Below, piece after piece: positions 9,963 through 17,964 of a stretch of 64,000 nucleotides of DNA (positions within the stretch are counted from its first letter, which is position 1; each line of letters starts with the position of its first letter). The DNA is from Myxococcus stipitatus DSM 14675 (GTDB taxonomy: Bacteria; Myxococcota; Myxococcia; Myxococcales; Myxococcaceae). The stretch spans positions 6,885,501-6,949,500 of the forward strand of contig NC_020126.1 in the NCBI RefSeq assembly GCF_000331735.1. The letters run 5' to 3'. The notes under the pieces are model-generated. The model had not been told where the DNA came from. It made no database searches and saw only the letters and a list, made by a program, of their open reading frames with translations. A program made the translations under genes and the position numbers.

Positions 9963-10271
9963 TCACTCGAACTTGCTGCGGAAGACCTTGGCTGCCTTCT
10001 CCATGGCGCGCTGGCTGTTGGAGGCGAGGTTCCGGATGGCGCCGTCCTTCTCGTCCTTGTCCGCCTTCGCGCTGCGGTCCGCCATCGCCTCCGCGCCCGC
10101 GAGCTGCGCGGCGCTCATCGCGCGCATCATCTTGGAGGCCCCCGCCAGCTGCTTGGAGCCCTTCTTCCGCTTCTTCTTGCGCTTGTTCTTCGCGATGGTG
10201 ATCATCCCGTCTTCGGGATGCAGATAGCTGATGGTGTCCACCGACTTCGCGAGCTTCAATTTCTTGACCAC
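9963..10271 (-). CDS. Small basic hypothetical protein
   Basis: 102 residues starting at GTG 10271 behind a clear GGAGGA ribosome site. The first 25 residues (KLKLAKSVDTISYLHPEDG) look folded. They are followed by a dense Lys/Arg tract (KNKRKKKRKKGSK) and an Ala/Lys-rich helix, so nucleic-acid binding is conceivable. From memory it resembles small DUF6312-type proteins, but this could not be checked. It lies 28 bases downstream of the other small basic gene (10300-10569) and probably shares its transcript. No signal peptide or membrane segment is present. Confidence 0.7.
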   Translation of the reverse strand: MVKKLKLAKSVDTISYLHPEDGMITIAKNKRKKKRKKGSKQLAGASKMMRAMSAAQLAGAEAMADRSAKADKDEKDGAIRNLASNSQRAMEKAAKVFRSKFE

Positions 10272-10299
10272 GGAGTCCTCCCCACTCGAAGACGTTCAG

Positions 10300-10569
10300 C
10301 TAGAAGAACCCACCCAAGGACCGCTTCTTCTTCTTGGGCTTCGCCCGGACAATCACAATCACCGGCTGGGCGTTCGCCGCGACGCGCCCGCTCGCCTGGA
10401 GGTCCTGGAGCGTCTCGCGGACATCGTCCAGGAGCCGCCCCTTTCCCTTGCGCAGCTTCTTGACGGCCTTGGCGCTCTTCTTGCCAAGGTCGAGGAACAC
10501 CGGGTGCGCCTCACCCGCCAACCGCGCGGTGGAGGCATCAACGGCCGTGGCCAGCGTCTTTGTCGACAT
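10300..10569 (-). CDS. Small basic hypothetical protein
   Basis: 89 residues from ATG 10569, which follows GGAGATGG; an ATG 21 bases upstream is possible but less well placed. The protein has a central FLDLGKKSAKAVKKLRKGKG segment, a predicted helix, and a PVIVIVRAKPKKKKR strand and tail. From memory this is the pattern of DUF6200-type proteins, which I cannot confirm here. No catalytic motif, signal peptide or membrane segment is seen. It forms an apparent two-gene unit with the next small basic gene (9963-10271). It lies 79 bases beyond the end of the ECF S-component gene on the same strand, so read-through from that gene is possible. Confidence 0.7.
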   Translation of the reverse strand: MSTKTLATAVDASTARLAGEAHPVFLDLGKKSAKAVKKLRKGKGRLLDDVRETLQDLQASGRVAANAQPVIVIVRAKPKKKKRSLGGFF

Positions 10570-10648
10570 CCCATCTCCTTCAACAGACATCGTGGCACTC
10601 AGCGCAGCCCATCCCCAGGAACTTCGCTCAGGACCTGTTCATCAGGCA

Positions 10649-11284
10649 TCAGACCGGAGGCACGGCCAATTCCACCTTCTCCTCCGGCGCGGCGGAGACC
10701 AGCCCCGCCTTGATGAAGTGTTTGCGCAGGATGCGGCTGGCGAGCACGCCCCCCGCGAGTGCGCCCGTCACGGTGAAGACCAACACGAAGGCGCCCATCC
10801 AGGCATTGAACATCGCCGCGCCCTCCAGCCACCGGGCGCGCATGCTGGGCTCCATGGTCGCCGCGAAGCGCTCCGGGTTGATGACGACGACGGAGTAGTT
10901 GCCCACCGCCTCCAGCGTCTTGAAGACGATGTAGCCCGTGATGACCGCCGACAGGTTCCGGAATGACTGCACCCCGGCGATGAGGTCCGCCAGCACGCCC
11001 GCGAGCAGCACGGGCGGCACGGCCGAGTACATGCCCACCGACATCACCAGCAGGGAGTAGAGCGCCGCGGTGATGAAGAAGACCCCGCGCTTCTGCACGC
11101 GCGACACGAGGATGAGGTAGAGCGGCGCCATGATGAAGGCGCTCACCCCGCCATTGAACAGCCCCATCCCAGGCATCGGCTGAAGGATGGTCTGCATGAC
11201 GATGTAGACCACGATGATGAGCGCGTTGAAGACGCCGATCGTAATGAGATCGCGGGCTTTCAGGTGCTGCAGACCATAGGCCAT
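10649..11284 (-). CDS. ECF transporter substrate-specificity (S) component, MptD/Trep_Strep-like
   Basis: 211 residues with about five or six hydrophobic segments, starting LKARDLITIGVFNALIIVVY. The pattern is that of the large MptD-type S components of energy-coupling factor transporters. It would bind an unknown vitamin or metal in the inner membrane and work with the T and A subunits encoded at 14224-16451. The ATG at 11284 follows a G-rich ribosome site; a longer frame to 11431 lacks such a site and adds a non-membrane extension. The plus-strand vWA gene separates it from its partner genes. Substrate cannot be inferred from sequence. Confidence 0.82.
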   Translation of the reverse strand: MAYGLQHLKARDLITIGVFNALIIVVYIVMQTILQPMPGMGLFNGGVSAFIMAPLYLILVSRVQKRGVFFITAALYSLLVMSVGMYSAVPPVLLAGVLADLIAGVQSFRNLSAVITGYIVFKTLEAVGNYSVVVINPERFAATMEPSMRARWLEGAAMFNAWMGAFVLVFTVTGALAGGVLASRILRKHFIKAGLVSAAPEEKVELAVPPV

Positions 11285-11613
11285 GCCGGTACCCCCCCAC
11301 GTGCGAGGCTTTGAGAAAGACCACAGATGGGGGGTCCTTTCCTCTGGCTTTCGCGCCAAGCGTTGCCCCGCGAACATCGCCTGACGCACTCCGAGCAAAA
11401 TCCAACATTTCCAGAAAGTCGCGACATCCATGTTGCACTGCCAGGTCGCGCTCCGGCACCGTGGAGCCCCACGTGACGGGGTGTCTCCTGTCGCCCGTCA
11501 TGCCCAGACACCCGCAATGTTCAGGTCCGTTCGCTGCGCGGATGCACGCTTGCATCCCAAGGTCCGCTGCGAGCAATTGACCTCCCCGTCCGTTGAAATC
11601 GCAGAGGGAAACC
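11285..11613. promoter_or_regulatory. Divergent intergenic region between the ECF S gene and the vWA gene
   Basis: 329 bases with no credible gene; it should carry promoters for both flanking genes. The only structure I could define is an inverted repeat close to the S-gene start (11293-11299 with 11328-11334). I saw no near-consensus sigma-70 or sigma-54 promoter and no riboswitch I could name. Confidence 0.5.
11293..11334 (-). promoter_or_regulatory. Leader hairpin that would bury the ribosome site of the ECF S gene
   Basis: On the minus strand CCCCCCA pairs perfectly with TGGGGGG across a 28-base loop. The 3' arm is the G-run that serves as the Shine-Dalgarno sequence seven bases before the ATG at 11284. 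Formation of the stem would hide the ribosome site, as in a riboswitch or thermosensor platform. No ligand-binding aptamer was recognised upstream. Confidence 0.35.
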
Positions 11614-14214
11614 ATGTCCACGTCCGAGGCCACCAGTTACACGTTCCGGGTCGTCAACGCGGATGGGTCCGTGTTCGGCAAGGGCTGCTTCACCCACGAG
11701 GGTCCGCCCGCCCGAGGCGCCGTCACGATTCCCGCGGCCAGCGGCCCGAAGCTGACGGAGCTCTGGTACAGCGACCCGCTCGTGGGCACCCTGCGGCTCG
11801 CGGACGTGCGGGCTTTCGCCTTCGGCCCGGAGCAGTTCGCCCTCCAGCTCGCCAGCGGGGATCAGTCCGTGGAGCTCAAGGGCGGCAGCGCCACCACCGC
11901 GAAGCCCGGCCCCATCGCCAGTCACCGCCATGGCGGCAATGACTTCACCAGCCAGGGACGAAGCCTGGAGTTCCCCCAGCCCTCGGAGGCCCTCCCCGAG
12001 GCGACGCAGGGCGCCGCCACCGTGTCGGCGGTGGACCTGGTCGTGGTCATCGACGCCAGCAAGTCCATGCGCCCGGAGGCCGTCGGCCTGAGCGAGACGC
12101 TCAACGCCGCCATCGAGGTCGCCCGCACGCGCTGCCCCTGTGACTTGCGCGTCACCTACCTGGGCATCGAAGGCCTCTTCCAGGGCACGCGCTTCGACAC
12201 CACCGTGCGCGACTACCTGCGGGAGACCGCGGGCGCCAACGAGGCGGAGCTCAAGAGCCGCGCCTACACCTGGGTCGCCGGAGGCAAGGTCCGCGAGGAC
12301 GGAGGGCGGGCCATCGAGGACCTCTCCAACCACTTCGACTGGCGCCCCGAGGCCCAGCGCGCCGTCTTCTTCCTGGGCGACGAGGGCCTGGACGGAGGTG
12401 GCGACGTCAACGCGAGGGATGTCGTCGGCGCCAACAAGGCCATCCAGACCGCGCAGAAGGCCCGGGTGCGCGTCCACACCTACCTGGGGGTGACCGATGC
12501 CTCCCCCTGGGAGCTGGAGGCGCTGAAGCACGAATACGCCCGCGTCGCGGAGGAGACGGGCGGACAGTCCTTCCTGGTGCAGCAGACGCTGGAAGGCTTC
12601 CAGGACATGCTCACGAGCGTCATCTGCGGCAGCAAGTCCGCGCCCCAGGCCGGTGCGCCCGTGAGGAGCTGCTGCCAGGCCGCCGTGGAGAGCCCGACCG
12701 CGGCGGTGGCCGCGACCACCAGCTACACGTTCCGGGTGCTCGGCGCGGACGGTGCCTTGTTCGGCAAGGGCTGCTTCACCCACGAGGGCCCGCCGACCCC
12801 GAGCGCCGTCACCATCCCCCCCGCCACCGGCCCCAAGCTGACGGCGTTCTGGTACCACGACGCCATCGTCGGCAGCCTGCGGCTCGAGGACGTCCGCGCG
12901 CTCTCGTTCGCTCCGGAGCAGTTCTCCCTGGCGCTCGCCAACCCGGACAGCACGCTGGACCTGAAGGCGGCGGGCGCCTCACCCGCGAAGCCGGGCACCG
13001 TCACCCAGCACCGCGGCAAGGAGGGCGACTTCGCCAGCCAGAGCCGGGTGGTGGAGTTCCCGCGCTGGGCCGAGCCCACCGTCACCGTCACCGAAGGCCA
13101 GATGACGGTGCCCGCGGTGGACCTGGTCGTGGCCATCGACGCGAGCAAGTCCATGCGCGAGGAGGCCGTGGGGCTCAGTGAGATGGTGGGCTCCGCCATC
13201 AAGGCCGCCCAGACGCGCTGCCCGTCGAACCTGCGCGTCACCTACCTGGGCATCGAGGGCACCTTCGGAGGCACGCGCTTCGACACCACCGTGCGCGACT
13301 ACCTGCTGAAGTCCGTCGGCGCGGACGAGGCGGAGCTGAAGAGCCGCCGCTTCACCTGGATTGCCGGAGGCAAGGTCCGCGAGGACGGAGCGCGGACCAT
13401 CCAGGACCTCAGCGCCCACTTCGATTGGCGCACGGGCGCGCAGCGCGCCATCTTCTTCCTGGGCGACGAGGGGCTCAACGGCGGAGGGGAGCTTGCCGCC
13501 AAGGACATCGCCGCCGCCAACCACGCCATCGAGGCCGCCGTCTCCGCCGAGGTCCGCGTCCACACCTACCTGGGCGCGAGCAAGGTCAAGGGCCTGGAGG
13601 CGCTCGAGTCCGAGTACGCCCGCGTGGCGAGGGAGACAGGGGGCCAGGCCTACACGGTGCAGCGCTCGCTGAGCGGCCTCCAGAGCATGCTCGAGAGCGT
13701 CATCTGCGGCAGCAAGCCGCCCCCTGTCACCACCACCACGGAGTTCCGCTGCTGCCAGGCCTGCGTGGAGGACTTCGTCGCGCCCAAGCCCGCGCCGCCT
13801 CCCGCGCCGGAGCCCGCCAAGGTGGTGGTGGAGGACGGCAAGCTGCGCACGCTCGAGAAGGTCTACTTCGCCTCCGACAAGGACAACGCCATCCCGGAGT
13901 CCCTGCCGATTCTCGACCACGTCTTCGAACTGCTCCGCACGCACACCGACATCAAGAAGCTGCGCATCGAGGCCCACACCGACAACGCGGGCACCAAGAC
14001 GTACAACCAGGACCTGTCCGCGCGGCGGGCCAAGTGGGTGCGCCAGTATCTCATCCAGAAGGGCATCGCCGAGGAGCGGCTGGACTCCGCGGGCTTCGGG
14101 TTGACCAAGCCCATCGACAGCAACGCCACGCCGCAGGGCCGGGCCAACAACCGGCGCGTGGAGTTCGTCATCGTCGAGGAGCAGCCCCCACCGCCCGTCG
14201 CCCGGCCGATGTGA
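11614..14214 (+). CDS. Duplicated vWA-domain protein with C-terminal OmpA-like domain
   Basis: 866 residues from ATG 11614, which follows GAGGG. Two homologous halves each carry a novel N-terminal module starting TSYTFRV.. with FGKGCFTHEGPP, then a von Willebrand A domain with a MIDAS DASKS (Asp near 147 and 509) and a shared FFLGDEG strand. Each half ends in a CCQA cysteine pair. A Pro/Ala-rich linker leads to an OmpA/MotB-type peptidoglycan-binding domain (about 740-866) with IEAHTDNAG and NNRRVEF. There is no N-terminal signal peptide or membrane segment in the chosen frame, and the TTG seven codons upstream does not add one. The gene ends 9 bases from the convergent ECF T gene. OmpA-like domains normally bind cell wall, so export by a non-Sec route or a phage-tail-like role are both open. 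Confidence 0.85.
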   Translation: MSTSEATSYTFRVVNADGSVFGKGCFTHEGPPARGAVTIPAASGPKLTELWYSDPLVGTLRLADVRAFAFGPEQFALQLASGDQSVELKGGSATTAKPGPIASHRHGGNDFTSQGRSLEFPQPSEALPEATQGAATVSAVDLVVVIDASKSMRPEAVGLSETLNAAIEVARTRCPCDLRVTYLGIEGLFQGTRFDTTVRDYLRETAGANEAELKSRAYTWVAGGKVREDGGRAIEDLSNHFDWRPEAQRAVFFLGDEGLDGGGDVNARDVVGANKAIQTAQKARVRVHTYLGVTDASPWELEALKHEYARVAEETGGQSFLVQQTLEGFQDMLTSVICGSKSAPQAGAPVRSCCQAAVESPTAAVAATTSYTFRVLGADGALFGKGCFTHEGPPTPSAVTIPPATGPKLTAFWYHDAIVGSLRLEDVRALSFAPEQFSLALANPDSTLDLKAAGASPAKPGTVTQHRGKEGDFASQSRVVEFPRWAEPTVTVTEGQMTVPAVDLVVAIDASKSMREEAVGLSEMVGSAIKAAQTRCPSNLRVTYLGIEGTFGGTRFDTTVRDYLLKSVGADEAELKSRRFTWIAGGKVREDGARTIQDLSAHFDWRTGAQRAIFFLGDEGLNGGGELAAKDIAAANHAIEAAVSAEVRVHTYLGASKVKGLEALESEYARVARETGGQAYTVQRSLSGLQSMLESVICGSKPPPVTTTTEFRCCQACVEDFVAPKPAPPPAPEPAKVVVEDGKLRTLEKVYFASDKDNAIPESLPILDHVFELLRTHTDIKKLRIEAHTDNAGTKTYNQDLSARRAKWVRQYLIQKGIAEERLDSAGFGLTKPIDSNATPQGRANNRRVEFVIVEEQPPPPVARPM

Positions 14215-14223
14215 TGGACGGGC

Positions 14224-14949
14224 TCACATCGCGACGAGGTCGACGGCGAAGAGCAGCACGCCCACGAGCGCCGTCGCGATGAAGCCCACGGTGTCCGTCC
14301 GCGTCCAGACGAGCGGCTGGTACCAGCTCTTGTCGCCCTCGCGCTCCATGCCGCGCGTGAGGGCGGAGATGGAGAGCTCCTCGGAGATGCGCACCGCGCG
14401 CATCAACAGCGGGATGACGGTGAGCTCCAGCGTCTGCGCGGGGTACGCGTAGAAGCGCCGCAGCGTGGGCGCCACGCCGCGCAGCCGCATCGCATCCCGG
14501 ATGCTGGCGTACTCGTATTGCAGCGAGGGGACGAAGCGGATCGCCACCGCGAGCGGCAAGGTGACCTGCCGGGGGAACCGCAGCCGCTCCAGGGCCTGGA
14601 TGACCGCGGACAGGTCCTCCAGGCGCACCAGGTACAGCACCAGCAGCGCCGGGGACGAGAACTTCAGCACGGCGAACGCCAGGAACCGGAGGAAGAAGAC
14701 CCACATCGACGTGCCCGTGCCCCCGCCCCCGAAGACGACGTAGAGCACCAGCGGGACGGCCATCCACAGGAAGCGCGCCACCGTCTGCCGCTGTCCCGCG
14801 ACCAGGCCCAGCACGAGGACGACCTCCAGGAGGAGGATTTGGGCGGTGAGTGTCTTCGTGACGAAGGCACACAGGCTCACCAGGAAGAGCTGGAAGAGCT
14901 TCAGCCGCGCGTCCAGGCCCGCGTAGACGTTGGCCTCGCCCGCGCTCAT
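14224..14949 (-). CDS. ECF transporter transmembrane (T) component
   Basis: 241 residues with several membrane spans and the two short Arg-Gly signatures typical of EcfT coupling helices (DAMRLRG and ISALTRGM). The T component forms the membrane scaffold that couples ATP hydrolysis to the S protein. The ATG at 14949 overlaps the stop of the ATPase gene by four bases (ATGA), so the two are translationally coupled. A longer frame to 15081 overlaps the ATPase coding sequence and is a read-through of another frame. The third subunit, S, lies at 10649-11284. Confidence 0.9.
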   Translation of the reverse strand: MSAGEANVYAGLDARLKLFQLFLVSLCAFVTKTLTAQILLLEVVLVLGLVAGQRQTVARFLWMAVPLVLYVVFGGGGTGTSMWVFFLRFLAFAVLKFSSPALLVLYLVRLEDLSAVIQALERLRFPRQVTLPLAVAIRFVPSLQYEYASIRDAMRLRGVAPTLRRFYAYPAQTLELTVIPLLMRAVRISEELSISALTRGMEREGDKSWYQPLVWTRTDTVGFIATALVGVLLFAVDLVAM

Positions 14950-16451
14950 GCCCAGACCCAGGAAGGAGAGCGCGCCGAGGGGAGGTCCAGGTCCATGCGC
15001 AGGCGCCGCGCGGAGCCGACGTCCAGCAGGTAGTCGGCCGCGGTGCGTCCGCCCTCGAGCCGCAGGATGCGTGGACAGCACTGCGCGAGCAGCTCGTAGT
15101 CGTGCGAGATGACGAACACCACCTGCCCCTGGTCCGCCAGCAGGCGAACCTCCTCGCCCACGCGCTGGAGGTTCGTCGCGTCGAGGCCACTGGTGGGCTC
15201 ATCCAGGAAGAGGACATCCGCGCGGCGCATCGCGGCCACGGCGATCGTCAGGCGCTGCTTCTGCCCTCCGGAGAGGGACTGCGGGTGCCGCGCCGCCAGC
15301 CGCTCGATGTCGAAGCGCGCCAGGGTCTCCATGGCCCGCCGCCGCGTCGAGGCCGTGTCCGGCAACCCGAGCATCAGCTCGTCGAGGACAGACTCCGTGT
15401 AGAGCTGGTAGTCCGCGTCCTGGAGGACGAAGAACGAGCCGGCGCGCCGCTGCTTCGCGGAGACGACCTTGTAGGCATGGCGGATGCGGCCCGTGCGCTG
15501 CTCCAGGAGCCCCGTGGCCACGCGCGCGAAGGTCGTCTTGCCCGAGCCGTTCCGGCCGATGAGCCCCACCACCTCGCCGCGCGAGGCCTGAGCGGTGACG
15601 CCGCCCAGCACCACCCGCTCGCCGAAGGCCAATGAGACGTCATGGCTCTGGAAGTAGATGTCGTCCCGCCGCACCGGGGGCAGCGCGCCCAGCTTCGCGT
15701 GGCTGAGGTCCACCTGACGCAGCCCGCGAGCCTCCAGCGCCGACGGTGGCAGCGCGTGCAAGGCCTTGCGCTCGAAGACCTCCACGATTCGCCCCTGCCG
15801 CATGTGGATGAGCTTATCGAGGATGCCGGCCAGGTAATACAGGCGGTGCTCCGCGACGAGGACCACCGCCCCGTCCTTTCGCAGCATGTCGATGATGAGC
15901 CCCAGGTGGCGCGTCGCCTGCGGGTCCAGGTTCGCCGAGGGCTCGTCGAGCACATAGACGCTGGGGCGCATCGCATACGCCGACGCGAGCGCCACCTTCT
16001 GCCGCTCTCCCGTCGACAGCTCGAACACGCTCCGGCCTCGCAGGTTGTGGATTCCCAGCCGCTCGAAGGCCTCGTCCACCCGCTCCTTCATCACGTCGGT
16101 GGGGACACCGAAGTGCTCCGAGGCGAAGGCCACTTCCGACGTCGCGGACGTGGTGAAGAACTGCGAGCGAGGGTCCTGGAAGACGCTCCCCACCTGCTGG
16201 CCAATCTGCCCGATGGACCACCCGCCCACGTCCTGCCCATTGATGCGGACCGTGCCCTGGAGCTTCCCCTCGAAGAACCGGGGCACCAGGCCATTGACGA
16301 CCCGCGTGAGGGTCGTCTTCCCACAACCACTCGCTCCCACCACCACCGCCAGCTCACCCGGCTCCAGGGTCAGCGAAACGTCATCCAGGCCATCGCCGTC
16401 GCCATGCTGGTAGCGGAACGAGACTCCCTCTATCTGGACGACGGGCGCCAT
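14946..16451 (-). CDS. ECF transporter ATPase, two fused ABC domains
   Basis: 501 residues holding two complete ABC nucleotide-binding domains in one chain. The first has Walker A GASGCGKTT (39-47), signature LSTGERQK and Walker B YVLDEP. The second has GRNGSGKTT, signature LSGGQKQR and LFLDEP. Fused EcfA1/EcfA2 proteins are a known variant. It would energise uptake through the T subunit encoded immediately downstream with a 4-base overlap. The ATG at 16451 was preferred over an upstream GTG-type extension because the ABC fold begins within a few residues. It is the first gene of the A-T pair, and its promoter should lie in 16452-16803. Confidence 0.93.
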   Translation of the reverse strand: MAPVVQIEGVSFRYQHGDGDGLDDVSLTLEPGELAVVVGASGCGKTTLTRVVNGLVPRFFEGKLQGTVRINGQDVGGWSIGQIGQQVGSVFQDPRSQFFTTSATSEVAFASEHFGVPTDVMKERVDEAFERLGIHNLRGRSVFELSTGERQKVALASAYAMRPSVYVLDEPSANLDPQATRHLGLIIDMLRKDGAVVLVAEHRLYYLAGILDKLIHMRQGRIVEVFERKALHALPPSALEARGLRQVDLSHAKLGALPPVRRDDIYFQSHDVSLAFGERVVLGGVTAQASRGEVVGLIGRNGSGKTTFARVATGLLEQRTGRIRHAYKVVSAKQRRAGSFFVLQDADYQLYTESVLDELMLGLPDTASTRRRAMETLARFDIERLAARHPQSLSGGQKQRLTIAVAAMRRADVLFLDEPTSGLDATNLQRVGEEVRLLADQGQVVFVISHDYELLAQCCPRILRLEGGRTAADYLLDVGSARRLRMDLDLPSARSPSWVWA

Positions 16452-16803
16452 GCGTTGTGTAGCTGAACGTACCCACACGCGGAGCGAACATCAAGGAAGC
16501 CACACTTACATGGACGGACGCGGTCTCCGTGCCCATGAACTCGGCGCGGGTGTCATGTCGGCTGCGAATTCCTGTGCACCCTCATCGAATTCTCAGACTC
16601 GGAATGAATCGCAGTTTTCATTGTCCTGAAAGAGCCGCACGCCCGGGACCGAGGGACGAACGACATTCCCTGTCCATGGGTTCATCCTCGCCTTCAAGTC
16701 AACAACAAGCATCTTCACGGCGCCACGAAATGTATTCCATTGGTTCCTTCCCATTCGACAGTGATGGTGAAGGCCGTCACGGGAAGCGGAGGCTGAACCC
16801 AGC
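16452..16803. promoter_or_regulatory. Divergent intergenic region before the pyrrole cassette
   Basis: 352 bases between the ECF ATPase gene and the acyl-CoA dehydrogenase gene. It is visibly less GC-rich than the flanking genes, especially 16560-16760, as expected of a promoter region. A GGAGG ribosome site lies 11 bases before the dehydrogenase ATG. No convincing -35/-10 pair, operator or RNA motif could be pinned down, and the short open frames in it look non-coding. Confidence 0.5.
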
Positions 16804-17949
16804 ATGGATTTCGCGTGGACCCCCGACGAGCGTCGGATGAGGACGGCGGCGGTCGCTTTCGCACGGGAGCGGCTCGCCTTCGACCTGGTCTCCCTGGATG
16901 CGCGGGGCGACTTCAATCAAGAAGGCTGGCAGCGGCTCGCGAGCTTCGGCGCCGCGGGCTTCCCCATTCCCCGCCGGTACGGAGGCAGCGAGCTGTCGCT
17001 CTCCGTCACCGCGCACGCGCTGGAGGGCCTGGGCTACGCCTGCGCCGACAACGGGCTGCTCTTCGCCCTGGGCGCGCACCTGTGGGCCTGCACCCTGCCC
17101 ATCCTGCTGTTCGGCAACGAGGCGCAGCGGGAGCGGTACCTGCCAGCGCTCGCGCGCGGAAAGCGCCTGGGCGGCCATGCGATGACGGAGCCCGAGGCGG
17201 GCTCGGATGTCGCCGCGCTCCAGACGACCGCCACGCGCAAGGGCGACACCTACGTCCTCCAGGGGCGCAAGGCCTTCGTCACCAACGGCCCCGTGGCGGA
17301 CGTGCTGATTGTCTTCGCCACGGTGGACCCCTCACGAGGCCGCGAAGGGCTCACCGCCTTCATCGTCGAGAAGGGGCTGCCAGGGCTGCACATCGAGCCC
17401 ACCGGCCCCCGGATGGGGATGCGGACGGCGAGCCTGGGCGAGCTGCGGTTCGAGTCGTGCGAGCTGCCCGTCTCGAGCCGCCTGGGCGAGGAAGGCGCCG
17501 GCCTGACGCTGTTCTCGCAGATGATGGAGTACGAGCGTGGCCTCGTCCTCGCGCCCGCGCTGGGGGCGATGGAGCGGACCATGGAGCGCTGCATCCGGCG
17601 CGCCCGGGAGCGCCAGCAGTTCGGCAAGTCGATTGGCGGCTTCCAGGCCATCTCCACCAAGCTCGTGGAGATGAAGCTGCGCCTCGAGACGGCGCGCGGG
17701 CTCGTGTACCGCTTCGCCTGGCTCAAGCAGCAGGGACGCTCGGCGATGTTCGAGGCCTCGCTCGTCAAGCTCCACGTCAGCGAGTCCTGGGTGCAGACGA
17801 GCATGGACGCGGTGCAGCTCCACGGCGGGCTCGGCTACCTCACCGAGACGGAGCTGGAGCGTGAGGTGCGTGACGCATTGGGAAGCCGGATCTTCTCCGG
17901 AACCTCGGAGCTCCAACGCGAGCTCGTGGCCCGCTCCATGGGCCTGTGA
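16804..17949 (+). CDS. Acyl-CoA dehydrogenase-family oxidase, likely prolyl-PCP dehydrogenase
   Basis: 381-residue flavoprotein with the acyl-CoA dehydrogenase signatures (GHAMTEPEAGSD near 123-134; C-terminal HGGLGYLTE). In pyrrole biosynthesis such enzymes (PltE/RedW type) oxidise prolyl-S-PCP to pyrrolyl-2-carboxyl-S-PCP. Support comes from context: the next two genes encode a proline-coded adenylation enzyme and a PCP. The usual C-terminal catalytic Glu of the EGT motif is Ser here (FSGTSE, S365). A Glu in MMEYERG (E242 or E244) sits where isovaleryl-CoA dehydrogenase-type enzymes place their base, so the protein can still be active. The next gene starts 15 bases after the stop. Confidence 0.88.
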   Translation: MDFAWTPDERRMRTAAVAFARERLAFDLVSLDARGDFNQEGWQRLASFGAAGFPIPRRYGGSELSLSVTAHALEGLGYACADNGLLFALGAHLWACTLPILLFGNEAQRERYLPALARGKRLGGHAMTEPEAGSDVAALQTTATRKGDTYVLQGRKAFVTNGPVADVLIVFATVDPSRGREGLTAFIVEKGLPGLHIEPTGPRMGMRTASLGELRFESCELPVSSRLGEEGAGLTLFSQMMEYERGLVLAPALGAMERTMERCIRRARERQQFGKSIGGFQAISTKLVEMKLRLETARGLVYRFAWLKQQGRSAMFEASLVKLHVSESWVQTSMDAVQLHGGLGYLTETELEREVRDALGSRIFSGTSELQRELVARSMGL

Positions 17950-17964
17950 TGGAGAAACACATCC

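Noticed and set aside
11335-11440. Possible c-di-GMP (GEMM) or other known riboswitch before the ECF S gene
   Set aside because: A GGGGCAA and a GCGAAAGCC fragment resemble parts of the GEMM core, but the required second stem and tetraloop receptor do not follow.
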